From assembly GCF_000255655.1 (NCBI RefSeq), contig NZ_JH636436.1, forward strand, positions 842,985 through 906,984: a stretch of DNA of 64,000 bases, written 5' to 3'. This stretch comes from Schlesneria paludicola DSM 18645 (GTDB lineage: Bacteria; Planctomycetota; Planctomycetia; Planctomycetales; Planctomycetaceae). A program made the position numbers and the translations under genes. A model generated the notes under the pieces. That model was not told where the DNA came from, made no database searches, and saw nothing but the letters and a program-made list of their open reading frames with translations. Positions 11,717 to 22,307 of the stretch are shown here, piece after piece; position 1 is the first letter of the stretch; each line of letters opens with the position of its first letter.

Positions 11717-11888
11717 AGGGAAACGCGGTCTTTGTTGCAGAGCGACAATCGAACGCGCGCGATCGGCCTGCATTATGGCCATCGACGATTCGATGGCGAA
11801 ACGTATCGGTGTCCCTGAGCGATCATCGGGCCATGGACAAACGCAAGAACAGCAACCTTCGCTCGCACTGTGCAGCTCGACGAGGGCA

Positions 11889-12212
11889 CTACTTGGCCGC
11901 GCGTAATTCGGACGTGACTGAGTTTGGAATCCGATGGCCGATCGAAATAGGGAGCAGGTATTCCAGATGTCCTTCGTAGGACCGTGCTTCCAGCTTGGTC
12001 ATGTCCCAAGGGTCCATCTCGGGAGTTCCATACGTCTCGATCAGGCTCAGGATCGCGAGAATGTCGGAGTTGCCCCAGCTCACGGTTTGGGGCGAGTCTT
12101 TCAACCAAGCCGACCAGCCATCTGGATTCTGTTCTGCAACGATGATCACTAGCATTTGCATCATGGGCCGTTCTTCCGCATCTTCCCTGCTCAACTCAGT
12201 CTCACTCGCCAT
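11889..12212 (-). CDS. small hypothetical protein
   Basis: A 107-residue soluble acidic protein rich in Trp, Glu and Leu (WSAWL, WGNSDI, DPWDM), with no signal peptide or membrane helix. The composition is that of a folded protein and codon use looks like its neighbours'. Two starts are possible: 12212, or the internal Met at residue 17 (12164), which has GGAAGA 7 nt upstream. It is convergent with the repeat protein at 10433. Function unknown; no motif recognised. Confidence 0.6.
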   Translation of the reverse strand: MASETELSREDAEERPMMQMLVIIVAEQNPDGWSAWLKDSPQTVSWGNSDILAILSLIETYGTPEMDPWDMTKLEARSYEGHLEYLLPISIGHRIPNSVTSELRAAK

Positions 12213-12696
12213 TTTTGTTGCTTTTCGCCACCGTTTCCTCCCGCGGGAGCGGAAAAGAAGGGTGTTTCGGCAATGCCAAGACGAACGAATCGCTCTCCAC
12301 AGCCTACGTCGACTTTGACAGCGGGGTTTTTCCTTTTCGGACTTCCTGCTGAAAATACCGCACAGAAAAATTAGTGCAATAGAAGCACTGATAATGTGTA
12401 CGTGCGTTTATTTTGGGTTGCCGGTTATGGCGGCGGTGATGTTTGCGCGATTTGGGGGAATTCAAGCGGTGTGAATCCAAACTGCGAATCACACTTTTCA
12501 CGGAACTTTCTCAGAAGCAAGTTATGTTTCAGACTGAGTCCCTACGTCGCGGTGCCCTTCGCAGTGCCACATCGGCTTTCATCAACTTGGCCCTGCGGAA
12601 TCGCCGAACGACGAGGGCGCAATGGGGCTCAAGACTCGCCAGATTGAACACCTCTGCGTTGCATTGGAAGAAGCGTGATCTGAAGGTAATTCGAAG
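12213..12696. other. divergent spacer, probable promoters
   Basis: No credible gene. A short stem-loop (AGTGC/GCACT, about 12373-12389) sits in AT-rich sequence in the middle. Promoters for the minus-strand small protein and for the HPt/HD-GYP genes are expected here, but no consensus is clear. Confidence 0.4.
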
Positions 12697-13134
12697 ATGC
12701 CCTATTCCCAATCCCCCAATCCCCTTGTAGATGCGCCTGCGATCGACTTTATCGGTCTGCTGGGCCGTTGCTTGGGAAACCTCAAAATTGTCGAACGAGT
12801 TCTCGCGACATTTCTCGAGACGGGCTCGTCCGATCTTCATCAACTTCAAGGTGCCGCTGATAAAGCGGACTACGCCGCGATTGTCGAGATCGCACACCGA
12901 TTCAAAGGATCGGCGAGCAACGTCTCTGCGAAGGGATTGACTGAACTCTTGATCGATGCCGAACGATTTGGGCACGATCAGGACGACATCGAACTCTCGC
13001 GAACATTGCAGTCGCTCTGGTCGGAATGGGAGGCCGTTCGCCGTTTTGCTCAGGCGTTTGTGCCCGCAGCGAATGAATCGCTCAAGCACACCCATGGAAC
13101 ATTGGAGACACGTCATGCGTGTGCTGGTCGCTGA
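12697..13134 (+). CDS. HPt-domain phosphotransfer protein
   Basis: A 145-residue single-domain histidine phosphotransfer protein. It relays phosphoryl groups between receiver domains of hybrid kinases and response regulators in the cytoplasm. The diagnostic helix contains AHRFKGSA with the phospho-accepting His67, embedded in an antiparallel helical bundle (residues 15-115). The last 30 residues are a polar tail translated through the start of the next gene: the stop overlaps the downstream start by 20 bp, which implies translational coupling with the response regulator. GAAGG lies about 10 nt before the start. The likely donor is the giant hybrid kinase at 16025; this is inference from location. 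Confidence 0.87.
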   Translation: MPYSQSPNPLVDAPAIDFIGLLGRCLGNLKIVERVLATFLETGSSDLHQLQGAADKADYAAIVEIAHRFKGSASNVSAKGLTELLIDAERFGHDQDDIELSRTLQSLWSEWEAVRRFAQAFVPAANESLKHTHGTLETRHACAGR

Positions 13135-14221
13135 AGATGATGCTGTTACCTCTTTCATGCTCGTGTACTGTCTTGAACAGTTCGGGTATGAGGTCACTGC
13201 CGTCGATAACGGTCTGAAGGCCTTGGAGCTTGTTCGTACGGGCGAGTTCCAATTGGTGATTTCCGACTGGTCGATGCCGAAGATGACGGGTGTCGAGCTG
13301 TGTCGACAGATCCGGAAGCGGCCGTCGAGCAGCTATACGTACGTGATCCTCTTGACCTCACACGAGGGAACGAACAGTGTGGTGGAAGGTCTGGATGCTG
13401 GTGCGGACGACTTCATCACCAAACCATTCCAACCCGAAGAATTGCAGGTTCGCCTGCGGACCGGTGAACGAGTTCTGTCCCTTGAAAGTCGTGATGTCAC
13501 GATTTTCGCACTCGCCAAGCTCGCCGAGTCCAGGGATTTTGAGACCGGTGCACATCTCGATCGAATTCGCGAGTACTGTCGCGTCCTGTGCGAACACCTG
13601 CTCGATCATGGGCCCTATGTGGATCAGATCGACGGCGATTTTGTGCGCATGGTCTATCTGACGAGCCCGTTGCACGACATTGGGAAGGTCGGAATCCCCG
13701 ACAAGATTCTGCTGAAGCCCGGAAAGTTGACCGACGAAGAATTCGAGGTCATGAAGCAGCATGCCCAGATCGGCAGCGAAACACTGGATGCTGCCTTGCA
13801 GGCCCGGCCAGATGCAGAGTATTTGAGAATGGCGCGGGACATCGCTCGCAGTCATCATGAAAAATTCGATGGGACGGGTTATCCCCTGGGGCTGAAAGGG
13901 AACGATATCCCGATGTGTGGACGTATCGTCGCGCTCGCCGATGTGTATGACGCACTGACGACAAAACGCATCTACAAATCGGCGTTCAGTCACGAAAAAG
14001 CCCGCGAGATTATTCTTGATGGCAGCGGCAAACACTTCGACCCGGCCATTGTTGATGCCTTTGTCGAGACCGAAGAAAAATTCGTCGCGATCCGTCGACG
14101 GTTCGCGGATTACGATGCCACGATCGCGACGGAATCCGTGACAGCACCGTCGCAATCAAACCTTGGTAGCGTTGGTCGAGTGGCGACGCCATTCGAGTAC
14201 CTTGCGCCCGCCATGAATTGA
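13115..14221 (+). CDS. response regulator with HD-GYP c-di-GMP phosphodiesterase output
   Basis: A 368-residue protein with a receiver domain (1-120; acidic pair in AEDD, phospho-acceptor Asp51, Lys103 in ITKPF) and an HD-GYP domain (130-340) with HDIGK (His187, Asp188) and HHEKFDGTGYP from His247. All catalytic residues are present, so hydrolysis of cyclic di-GMP is expected. The start at 13115 begins the receiver fold exactly; a longer frame from 12956 would add 53 residues that coincide with the HPt gene. It overlaps the HPt gene by 20 bp and is very probably its phosphorelay partner. A hairpin that fits a terminator for the opposing gene lies downstream. Confidence 0.93.
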   Translation: MRVLVAEDDAVTSFMLVYCLEQFGYEVTAVDNGLKALELVRTGEFQLVISDWSMPKMTGVELCRQIRKRPSSSYTYVILLTSHEGTNSVVEGLDAGADDFITKPFQPEELQVRLRTGERVLSLESRDVTIFALAKLAESRDFETGAHLDRIREYCRVLCEHLLDHGPYVDQIDGDFVRMVYLTSPLHDIGKVGIPDKILLKPGKLTDEEFEVMKQHAQIGSETLDAALQARPDAEYLRMARDIARSHHEKFDGTGYPLGLKGNDIPMCGRIVALADVYDALTTKRIYKSAFSHEKAREIILDGSGKHFDPAIVDAFVETEEKFVAIRRRFADYDATIATESVTAPSQSNLGSVGRVATPFEYLAPAMN

Positions 14222-14308
14222 CTCAATGCGCTGATTGCGGACATTGCCGCTGGACGCGATCTTCAATCCCATACGGACAGGTAAGGACGTTGACGCTCGG
14301 TCGAACCA

Positions 14309-14348
14309 AATGAAAAGGTCAGTCCCCTTGAACAAAGAGGCACTGACC
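14309..14348 (-). terminator. intrinsic terminator of the methyltransferase gene
   Basis: Read on the minus strand, GGTCAGT and ACTGACC (14348-14342 and 14323-14317) form a stem with further pairing inside, followed directly by TTTTC. It lies about 70 nt after the stop of the minus-strand methyltransferase gene and between convergent genes. Confidence 0.6.
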
Positions 14349-14419
14349 GGAACATACGACAACGGGGATACAACGGATAAGACAAACACTTCAAAGCGAT
14401 TTACAAATCTCGATAAGTA

Positions 14420-15433
14420 TTACTTCTTCGTGACGCGCAAGAAAATGATGTTCTGATTTTCTTCGGCGAACAGTGAGAGGTGGCTGATCTCTGATTCTTC
14501 AATCTCTGCGGTCAGATTCACCATGTCCTGACGGCTGCGATAAATCAGCTTCCAATCCATGAAGGCTTCCATGAATCCAATATCGCGAATGCCTGGAAGG
14601 AAGTTTGCGACGACCAGCTGCCCACCTGGATTGAGCATGTCGAACATCGTCGTCACCAGTCGACGACCCGTATTTAGACTTAGATAGTCGTACAGTCCGG
14701 TCGTATAAACCAGATCGAACGTGCCGATCTGCAGGCGATTCGTAATCAAAGGACCAAACGACGAGGGAACGGTTTGTACGCCATAAGGACCATAGGCTCG
14801 CTCGACCTCTTGCAGGCTGATCGGGTCCGAATCGAGTGCCACGAATCGGCCGATTCTTCGACGGCGAAGGGCGGTTGTGAGATTCGCTTCCCGCAGATGG
14901 CCGGCTGCGATGGCTAGAATGTCCTGGCCTGGACGTTCAGTTGTTGTCTGGTCGATGAGGTCTGTGATAAATCCGCGGCGGGCGCGTACACCTTCCGCAG
15001 CAGGGGCCGATGACGTGTAACGATAGATATCCAGACCCAGGGGCGTCGCCTTGGGTTCCGGCATTCGATCTTCGGGGCCGTAAATCAAATCGATCAATTC
15101 GGCATCACCGGCATAACCGCGAGGCTTTGCGAAGGCGCGGCCGGTAAAGGGATCTTCATGCAGTGTGGGCAGGATTGGATGATTTCGACAGGTTTGGATC
15201 AGTGCCTCCCAGTGATCTGGAGGTGAACTGAGCCGCATTTGATTCACTCCGCCAAAAAGCCCGTCGAGCGCCATGCCGACTTGCTCGCGGTTTCCATTGG
15301 AAGTGAGCAATGCACGATGCGTCTGATCGAGCAATACAAGCAGGTCCGCATCACGTTCGACCAGACTCTTTCGATCGTCGAGAAGCGGTTCGACATTGGA
15401 TTTGCGCTTGCGCAGGTTCGACGCGGTTTTCAT
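14420..15433 (-). CDS. SAM-dependent methyltransferase, PhcB-like
   Basis: A 337-residue class I methyltransferase with an N-terminal helical domain (1-90). The segment AKPRGYAGDAELIDLIY (about 107-123) resembles proteins annotated as extracellular-factor 3-hydroxypalmitate methyl ester synthases (PhcB of Ralstonia makes that quorum signal). The Rossmann part starts near 170: motif I is unusual (DILAIAAGHLRE rather than a GxGxG loop), followed by an acidic residue after beta 2 (VALDSD) and a late motif near GGQLVVANF. The start is at an ATG beginning MKTASNLRKRK. The neighbours are two-component proteins, which parallels phcBSRQ, but the substrate here is not shown by the sequence. It could also methylate another acid or lipid. 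Confidence 0.78.
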   Translation of the reverse strand: MKTASNLRKRKSNVEPLLDDRKSLVERDADLLVLLDQTHRALLTSNGNREQVGMALDGLFGGVNQMRLSSPPDHWEALIQTCRNHPILPTLHEDPFTGRAFAKPRGYAGDAELIDLIYGPEDRMPEPKATPLGLDIYRYTSSAPAAEGVRARRGFITDLIDQTTTERPGQDILAIAAGHLREANLTTALRRRRIGRFVALDSDPISLQEVERAYGPYGVQTVPSSFGPLITNRLQIGTFDLVYTTGLYDYLSLNTGRRLVTTMFDMLNPGGQLVVANFLPGIRDIGFMEAFMDWKLIYRSRQDMVNLTAEIEESEISHLSLFAEENQNIIFLRVTKK

Positions 15434-16024
15434 GGGCGATGACTACCGGGGGGTGACCCCCGCTCCTGATGGGATGTGTGACGTGAGTTTGACTAATCCT
15501 CAGAGTTTCGCGCTCGGATTCGCCGAATCGAACCAAAACCATTGGATAAGTTCAATATGCCCCACACAATTTTTTCTTCATGACGGAATCAATGTACAGG
15601 TCTCCGTTTTTTTTGTACTCGCGTTTGGTCCGTAGACTGGGTAAGGAAAAACATTTTTGTCGTAAACCCGAATTGCCGGCGACTTGTCGGGTTGTATCAC
15701 TCGTAACCCGGCTGAAGTGAAGCATTCATCACTGTCTGCCCCGCTTCGAACCGGTCTTTCGGAACCGCAGTCAACTGTCGCGCGATCCGACAAATCGGCA
15801 TTCATGGACAGGTCGGCCGCGGCTTTCAAGAAATTGCCCGACATCGTCACGTCGCAGCGTTGGGGCGAGCCCGAAGAATCTATGCTTCCTTGGACAACGT
15901 GTTGTTGCGCGGCTCTTGTTCGCGACGAACGGTTGTCGGAAACAAACCCTCTCGCGGGTCTCAACGGATTGGCCACGCGCGAGGGAGTTCACACGAACGT
16001 CTCACTTCTCTCCTCGGCGAGTCA
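15434..16024. promoter_or_regulatory. 591-bp divergent control region
   Basis: Separates the divergent methyltransferase and giant kinase genes. No convincing gene is seen. AACCCGA (15665-15671) and TCGGGTT (15687-15693) form a 7-bp inverted repeat with a 15-nt spacer, and a run of eight T lies at about 15607. Both promoters should be here, but none is assigned. Confidence 0.4.
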
Positions 16025-19000
16025 ATGATGGGGTCCGGTGCGGATTCGACATACCTGCACGAAGGTTCGGCCGAGCCGCTTCGCGCTGCGCGTTTCCGTA
16101 CACTTGTCGGCGATCAGTTTCGCTCGATCCGGGCTTTGAACGGCGCCTCAAAGTCGGAGACATTACAGGCGGTGGAATGCCCGTCCGAACAGGTGGTGGT
16201 CGTCAAACCGATCCCGGTCCAGATTCTGACGGCAGGTGTTCAACTTCGACTTCAACATGAGCAGGTCGCTTTTCAGAACCTTGCGCCTGATTGGCTGGCA
16301 CCGCTTCGAGAGATTCGTCGAGGTCGAGATTGCTGGTACTGCATTCGCAATTACATTCAGGGTGTCTCTCTTCAATCGCGACTACGCGATGCCGCGCTCA
16401 GCGTTTCGGAAACGTTGAATGTGGGCCGATGCCTATTGCTGGCTCTTCGCGAACTGCATGGCCGAGGCGGCCTGCACGGAAACATTAAGCCTTCGAATCT
16501 GATTGTGAGTCCGCAAGGGGCCTGTGATACGGCCACTCTTGTCGATGGCGGATTGTGGGACGGGGGACAACTCGACAAGTCCGCGACGGACGGACACTTG
16601 AGGGGAACGCTCTACTTCTCGCCGGAACAGGCCGGACTCATTGATCGAGATCTCCGAGAAACGTCGGACCTGTACGCAGTGGGGTTGGTCCTGTTTGAGT
16701 GCCTTGCGGGACGGCCGCCATTTGAAGAGGACAGCGCGGGTCTTGTTCTGCTTCAGCATATGACCGCCGACGTGCCTCGACTTCGAGGCATACGTGCGGA
16801 ATTGCCGCGCGCGATCGACGACCTCATTCAACGTCTGCTACGAAAAGATCCTCGCGATCGCTATCAATCCGCGGATGCGGTGCTTGCCGACCTGGAACTG
16901 ATTGCCACCGCGCTGGCCTCGGGTGATCGCGATCCGACACTCGTCCTGGGACTGTCCGATCGTCGACGAACTTTGACGGCCCCAGCCTTTGTTTCGCGTC
17001 GCCGTGAAATGAATGAACTATGTACCCACCTGGCACGCGTTCGCGAGGGGCAGGGAAGTCTAGTCCTGCTTGAGGGGAAGTCGGGGCAAGGCAAAACGCG
17101 GCTACTAACGGAATTGGCACAACGCGGAATCGAGGATTCGTTTCGAATTTTTCGCTGTCAGGCACAAGACCAGGTCGGACAGAAGCCGCTCCAATTGCTG
17201 GGGGGGATTGTTCAAGAACTCTTGACCGTCGCGCGTGGGGAAAGTGGATTCGTCGAAGCCCTGCGCACGCGATTGGGGCACTATGCCGATGCCGTTGCCG
17301 CGGCATTACCTGAATTGGCGCCTGTTCTGGGACATGCCGCGTCGCCCCAGTTGATTCCCGAGGCCTTCGGCGAAGCACGCAGCATCGAGGCTCTGGCCTG
17401 TTTTCTGGAAGCTATCGGATCACGAGAGAAGCCGGCACTGATTATCCTGGATGATTGTCAGTGGGCGGATGAAATGATGGTTCGTCTGATCGCCCGTTGG
17501 AATTCTTTGAGGCAAGCCGATCCCGACGACATCCATTTCGTCATGCTGGTGGTGGGAGTTCGCTCGGACCAAATCGAATCCGACGATCGCCTCTATAAGA
17601 TGCAGCCGACGGCGCACCTGCGACTTTCGGCGTTTGAACCCGATGAAATTCAGCAACTCGTGGAATCGATGGCGGGGCGGCTTCCCTCCGATGCCTTGGA
17701 CCTCGTCCTGCGGCTCTCGGACGGAAGTCCTTTCATGGCGTCCGCCATGCTTTACGGCCTGGTCGAATCCGGCGCTCTTGTCGCGGAAAATGATGGATGG
17801 CGCGTCGAGCCATTGGCCCTTTCTGATCTGCAGTCTTCAAGTTCCGCCGCGTCGTTCCTCCTGCGGCGGATTGAGTTACTCCATCCCAATACGGTTGAGC
17901 TGTTGTCGATCGGTGCCTTGCTGGGGAAGGAGTTTGAGCTCGGCATTGCCACGGCTCTCACGCGTCAAACGCCGCACGAAGTGATTGCGGCCCTCGAAGA
18001 AGCCCGCCAGCGAAATCTGATTTGGCTGCGACCATCGGCGTCCCACGGCGTATTCGTACATGACCGAATTCGCGAGGCGCTTGTCGGACGTCTTGGCACC
18101 GAAATGAGATGCGAGGTCCATGCTCGCGCAGCGAAGTATCTGCGCGACAATTCCCCCGATCAGGTCTTTGAGCTGGCCTACCATTTCGATGCCGCAGGAG
18201 ACAGCGAGAGCGCGTTGGCATATGCGCTCGCGGCAGCGGAACAAGCCCGTGCGTTACATTCGCTCGAAGTCGCCGAGCAACAGTACAGGATTGCCGAACG
18301 CGGTTCGCAAGCGGCAGATAATCAAATCAAGTACCGCATTGCGATCGGACTTGGTGAATGCCTGATGCTTCGCGGTCAGTATCTGAACGCTGCACCACAG
18401 TTTGAACAAGCCGCGCTGTTGTCCGAAGGGCCGCTGGCGAAGGCGCAAGCCACCTGCAAGTTGGGCGAGCTGGCATTCAAACGGGGCGAAATGGAGGCTG
18501 CGACCCATGCGTTTGAACAAGCCCTGCGTCAGCTTGGGCGGTGGGTTCCTCGTCACTCAATTGTCATGCTGATCTGCTTCGTTTGGGAGGCGATCGTGCA
18601 GGCGCTGCATACGATGTTCCCGCGGCTGTTAACGTCGCGCAGCAGGGCCCAACCGTCGGAAGCCGAGCTACTTGGATACCGCATCTTCAGCCGTCTGGCT
18701 CACGGATACTGGTTCACACGCAGCAAAACGCATGTGCTCTGGACGCACCTGCGCGGAATGAATTTGGCCGAATACTACGCACCGACGCTCGAACTGGCAC
18801 AGTCCTATTCCGAGCACGCACCAGCGATGAGTCTCATTCCGTGGTATGGGCGTGGACTTGCGTATGCCAAGAAGTCTCTCGCCATCCGCACGGAACTCGG
18901 CGATCTGTGGGGACAAGGGCAGTCACTGCATTATATTGGAATCATTCTTTACACCGGGTCCCGCTATCGCGAGTGCGTGGAACGAATCCGCGAAGCCGTC

Positions 19001-22000
19001 CGCCTGCTGGAACGAACGGGCGATTTCTGGGAAGTGCATATTGCTCGGTATCAAAGTGCCGCCGCGCTCTACCGTCTGGGCGATCTGCAAAGCGCCGTCG
19101 AACAGGCGCGTCGAATTCATGAATCGGGGCTCGAACTTGGCGACTATCAGGCCTCGGGAATCAGTCTCGATATCTGGGCTCGCGCCGCGCCGGGCACGGT
19201 GCCTTTGGATCGACTTCAGGCTGAACTCGAACGCGTGCGCCCCGATGCGCAAGGGACCGCCGAGGTGTTACTGGCTCAGGGTGTCTGCTTGATGTCCGCA
19301 GGCGAACACGCTCAGGCGGCCGCTGCGTTCGATCGCGCCCTCGCTGTTGCAGGGCAGGCCGGCGTGATGAACTCCTATGTCGCTCCGAACGTGGCGTGGT
19401 TGGCAAGCGCGTTGCGCCACCAGGCCCAATCAGATCAAAGTCACACGCCCTGGAAGCGTCATCGGCTGATTCGCCGTGCGATTGTCGTTTCGTTCCGTGC
19501 CGTCTGGCTGGCTCTGAGATTCCGCAACGATCTGCCACATGCGCTGCGCGAAGCCGCACTGGTGATGGCGGTACGCGGAGTTCGCTGGCCGATTCGCCGA
19601 CTTCTCGACCTCAGTCTTTCCGTCGCCCGACGACAGGACGCCGCCTATGAATATGCGCAGACATTGAGTGTCCGTGGTCAGCTTGGAGTAGAACTCGGAT
19701 GGCCCAAAGCCGACGACGAAATTGAGCGGGCCGCAAATCTGCTCTGCGACTTTAGTCTTGCCGCTGAAAGTGCCAAACCAACTGATAGTAATGCTCAACC
19801 CGTCACAATCTCGCTTGTGGATCGATTTGACGTCGTGCTGCACTCCGGGCGAAAAATTGCCTCAGCCCTCTCTCCAGAAACGGTGTTTTCTGAGGTGCGT
19901 GACGCCGCGCGTCGATTGCTGCGAGGTGAACACTGCGATGTGATTGCCGTCACGCCAGACGATCTTTCCAGCCAGGTTCGACAGGCCGAGTCGCCGACGC
20001 CCGAGGTGCTTCTGATGCAGCGCGCCCTCACGGCGGGACACGCCGTGACCCACGCGGAAGAAGGACCGCAGCCGCGCCGCAAGAGCAATACTGTCCTCGA
20101 CACCAGTTCGTCATTGTGCGCTCCCGTGTTTGTACGCGGAGCCGCCGTCGCATGCCTGAGAGTCAGGCATGAGCATGTTTCAGGGTTATTTGGGCCCGAC
20201 GAAGAGCGGCTGGCCGATTTTATCACTGCCATTGCCGGTGCTGCTCTTGAGAATGCCGATGGCTTTTTCCAACTGCAACAACTCAACAGCACACTCGAAC
20301 AGCGCGTGGCCGAACGAACGGCCGCAGCCGAACGACGTGCTCAAGAGTTGATTCTTTCGAATATCGAATTGGAACGCACCGCGAATGAGTTGCGTCGCAC
20401 GGAAGAAAAACTGCGCGAGGCGAAGGAAGCGGCCGAAAACGCCAGCCAGGCCAAGAGCCAGTTCCTGGCGACCATGAGTCACGAAATCAGGACGCCGATG
20501 AATGGGATCATTGGCATGACCGATCTCACGCTGATGACACGTCCGACTGCGCAGCAAACCAGTTACCTTCGTGTCGTCAAGCAGTCGGCGGATTCGCTGA
20601 TGCGGTTGCTCAATGACATCTTGGACTTCTCCAAGATCGAAGCAGGAAGGCTGGAGTTGGAATCGATTCCATTCGATCTTCGAGAAACGGTCAGTGATGC
20701 CGTCCGTATTCTCTCGGTGAAGAGTGCACAGACGGGGCTGGAGCTGAACTATCAGATCGCTCCTGATGTGCCGTTGTTGGTGGGGGGGGACGCGGGACGC
20801 TTGCGACAGATCCTCGTGAATCTTGTTGGAAATGCGATCAAGTTTACGGCCGAAGGTGAAGTCTTCGTCGACGTTTGGACCGAAGAGCGACGGTTTGATG
20901 ATGTCACGCTTCATTTTGCGATTCGCGATACGGGAATCGGAATCTCGGAAGAACAGAAAGACCGAATCTTTGCCTCCTTCAGTCAGGCTGACAATTCCAT
21001 CACGCGGCGTTTCGGTGGGACAGGATTGGGACTGTCGATTTCGTCTGAACTTGTGGAATTGATGGGCGGGAAAATCTGGGTCGAGAGCGAACTGGGGCAT
21101 GGCAGTACTTTCCACTTTACTGCTCGTCTGACGTTGCCTGTCGAAGCCGCTGCTTCCGAAAAGTCGCGAATCGTCTTTCCGCCTGTTCCGGTGTTAATTG
21201 TCGACGACCATCCCACCAGTCGCAGTGTTCTCACTGATACGCTCGAGCAAATGGGACTGCAGCCTCAGGCCGTTCACAATGCAGAAACCGCGTATCTCAT
21301 GATGCGTTATGCGGTGATGTCGCAGACACCTACGCAACTGGTCCTGATCGATGCCATGATGCCGGGACAAGACGGGTGGGCACTTGCTGAGCAGATTCGA
21401 CGAGATCCCGATCTGTCCGGCTGCCCGATTCTGATGCTCGTTCCCGCCAGCCACGTCTACACCGAACAACAGAACGAGGCCTTACGTTCGAACACGTGGT
21501 ACTTCACGAAGCCTGCCAAGGTCTCTGAGTTGGCAGACGCCATTCAAGAGGCACTCAGTGTTTCGAGCGGCAATGATGGGTCTCTACGTGAAGAGGCGGT
21601 CACGACGCAGCAACCGATGCGAATCCTGCTTGTCGATGACGCACCGGTGAATCGAGAAGTCGCCACGGGCCTTCTTGAGATGTTTGGACACCACGTTCAG
21701 ACCGCGACGAATGGCCGTGAAGCGGTTGAGTTGCTGGAATCGCAGGCGTTTGACGTTGTGCTCATGGATCTGGAAATGCCAGAAATGGACGGAATGTCTG
21801 CGGCCATCGAGATTCGAAAACGGGAACAAAGTAAATCTGTCTCGACCCCGATCTTCGCGATGACGGCGCATGCCACGAACGATATTCGCGACCGTTGTCT
21901 TGAAGCCGGGATGGATGGTTACCTGACCAAACCCATTCAACCGGACGAACTGATGGCAACGCTGGAGTCGCTCGAATCGAGCTATTGCCAGATCAGCAAA

Positions 22001-22006
22001 ATCTAA
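16025..22006 (+). CDS. giant hybrid sensor kinase: pseudokinase-ATPase-TPR-GAF-HK-REC-REC
   Basis: A 1993-residue cytoplasmic signalling protein of the class joining a Ser/Thr-kinase-like domain, an AAA/STAND ATPase and a histidine kinase. In order: a kinase-like fold (20-300) whose catalytic loop reads HGNIKPSN, with Asn153 in place of the catalytic Asp, no Gly-rich loop, and VDGG instead of DFG, so a pseudokinase; an ATPase with Walker A GKSGQGKT (351-358) and Walker B IILDD; a TPR-like helical region (about 680-1230); a GAF domain (about 1270-1420); a coiled coil; HisKA with His1486 in SHEIRTP; HATPase with N, G1 and G2 boxes; and two receivers with Asp1776 and Asp1915. ATG 16025 is chosen because upstream residues look like untranslated leader. 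REC domains need an HPt partner, which lies 3 kb upstream. Confidence 0.92.
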   Translation: MMGSGADSTYLHEGSAEPLRAARFRTLVGDQFRSIRALNGASKSETLQAVECPSEQVVVVKPIPVQILTAGVQLRLQHEQVAFQNLAPDWLAPLREIRRGRDCWYCIRNYIQGVSLQSRLRDAALSVSETLNVGRCLLLALRELHGRGGLHGNIKPSNLIVSPQGACDTATLVDGGLWDGGQLDKSATDGHLRGTLYFSPEQAGLIDRDLRETSDLYAVGLVLFECLAGRPPFEEDSAGLVLLQHMTADVPRLRGIRAELPRAIDDLIQRLLRKDPRDRYQSADAVLADLELIATALASGDRDPTLVLGLSDRRRTLTAPAFVSRRREMNELCTHLARVREGQGSLVLLEGKSGQGKTRLLTELAQRGIEDSFRIFRCQAQDQVGQKPLQLLGGIVQELLTVARGESGFVEALRTRLGHYADAVAAALPELAPVLGHAASPQLIPEAFGEARSIEALACFLEAIGSREKPALIILDDCQWADEMMVRLIARWNSLRQADPDDIHFVMLVVGVRSDQIESDDRLYKMQPTAHLRLSAFEPDEIQQLVESMAGRLPSDALDLVLRLSDGSPFMASAMLYGLVESGALVAENDGWRVEPLALSDLQSSSSAASFLLRRIELLHPNTVELLSIGALLGKEFELGIATALTRQTPHEVIAALEEARQRNLIWLRPSASHGVFVHDRIREALVGRLGTEMRCEVHARAAKYLRDNSPDQVFELAYHFDAAGDSESALAYALAAAEQARALHSLEVAEQQYRIAERGSQAADNQIKYRIAIGLGECLMLRGQYLNAAPQFEQAALLSEGPLAKAQATCKLGELAFKRGEMEAATHAFEQALRQLGRWVPRHSIVMLICFVWEAIVQALHTMFPRLLTSRSRAQPSEAELLGYRIFSRLAHGYWFTRSKTHVLWTHLRGMNLAEYYAPTLELAQSYSEHAPAMSLIPWYGRGLAYAKKSLAIRTELGDLWGQGQSLHYIGIILYTGSRYRECVERIREAVRLLERTGDFWEVHIARYQSAAALYRLGDLQSAVEQARRIHESGLELGDYQASGISLDIWARAAPGTVPLDRLQAELERVRPDAQGTAEVLLAQGVCLMSAGEHAQAAAAFDRALAVAGQAGVMNSYVAPNVAWLASALRHQAQSDQSHTPWKRHRLIRRAIVVSFRAVWLALRFRNDLPHALREAALVMAVRGVRWPIRRLLDLSLSVARRQDAAYEYAQTLSVRGQLGVELGWPKADDEIERAANLLCDFSLAAESAKPTDSNAQPVTISLVDRFDVVLHSGRKIASALSPETVFSEVRDAARRLLRGEHCDVIAVTPDDLSSQVRQAESPTPEVLLMQRALTAGHAVTHAEEGPQPRRKSNTVLDTSSSLCAPVFVRGAAVACLRVRHEHVSGLFGPDEERLADFITAIAGAALENADGFFQLQQLNSTLEQRVAERTAAAERRAQELILSNIELERTANELRRTEEKLREAKEAAENASQAKSQFLATMSHEIRTPMNGIIGMTDLTLMTRPTAQQTSYLRVVKQSADSLMRLLNDILDFSKIEAGRLELESIPFDLRETVSDAVRILSVKSAQTGLELNYQIAPDVPLLVGGDAGRLRQILVNLVGNAIKFTAEGEVFVDVWTEERRFDDVTLHFAIRDTGIGISEEQKDRIFASFSQADNSITRRFGGTGLGLSISSELVELMGGKIWVESELGHGSTFHFTARLTLPVEAAASEKSRIVFPPVPVLIVDDHPTSRSVLTDTLEQMGLQPQAVHNAETAYLMMRYAVMSQTPTQLVLIDAMMPGQDGWALAEQIRRDPDLSGCPILMLVPASHVYTEQQNEALRSNTWYFTKPAKVSELADAIQEALSVSSGNDGSLREEAVTTQQPMRILLVDDAPVNREVATGLLEMFGHHVQTATNGREAVELLESQAFDVVLMDLEMPEMDGMSAAIEIRKREQSKSVSTPIFAMTAHATNDIRDRCLEAGMDGYLTKPIQPDELMATLESLESSYCQISKI

Positions 22007-22307
22007 AAAAATCATCAACGGGACGCCACGACGCTGGGAGCGTCCATCCCGCATTCCCAACCTCAATAGGACCAGCGCCGCGCGAGGCTTGTGCCCCATT
22101 CTGACGCTTTCGGCCATAGATCGCCTTTTCAGCGTTAAAAGGTACCGAAATTGACTATTTCCACAATTCGTGGGTTTTCGCTTCAGTTTTCAGGGCGAGG
22201 GGGCACTGAGATTTCATGTGGGAAGAATAAACTTCAACGAAAACTTCGTTAGAACCGATGGACCCAGCACGATCCTCATATCCGTTGTCTCGGAAAGGGC
22301 TCTCGCA
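22007..22307. other. spacer with GC-rich hairpin
   Basis: After the kinase stop, GGACGC (about 22020) and GCGTCC (about 22039) can form a stem without a T tail; it may end the kinase transcript. The rest holds no gene and leads into GGAAAGGG at 22292-22299 before the next start. Confidence 0.35.

Noticed and set aside
20186-21115. 309-residue minus-strand frame inside the giant kinase gene
   Set aside because: It lies opposite the conserved HisKA/HATPase region and reflects its codon bias.
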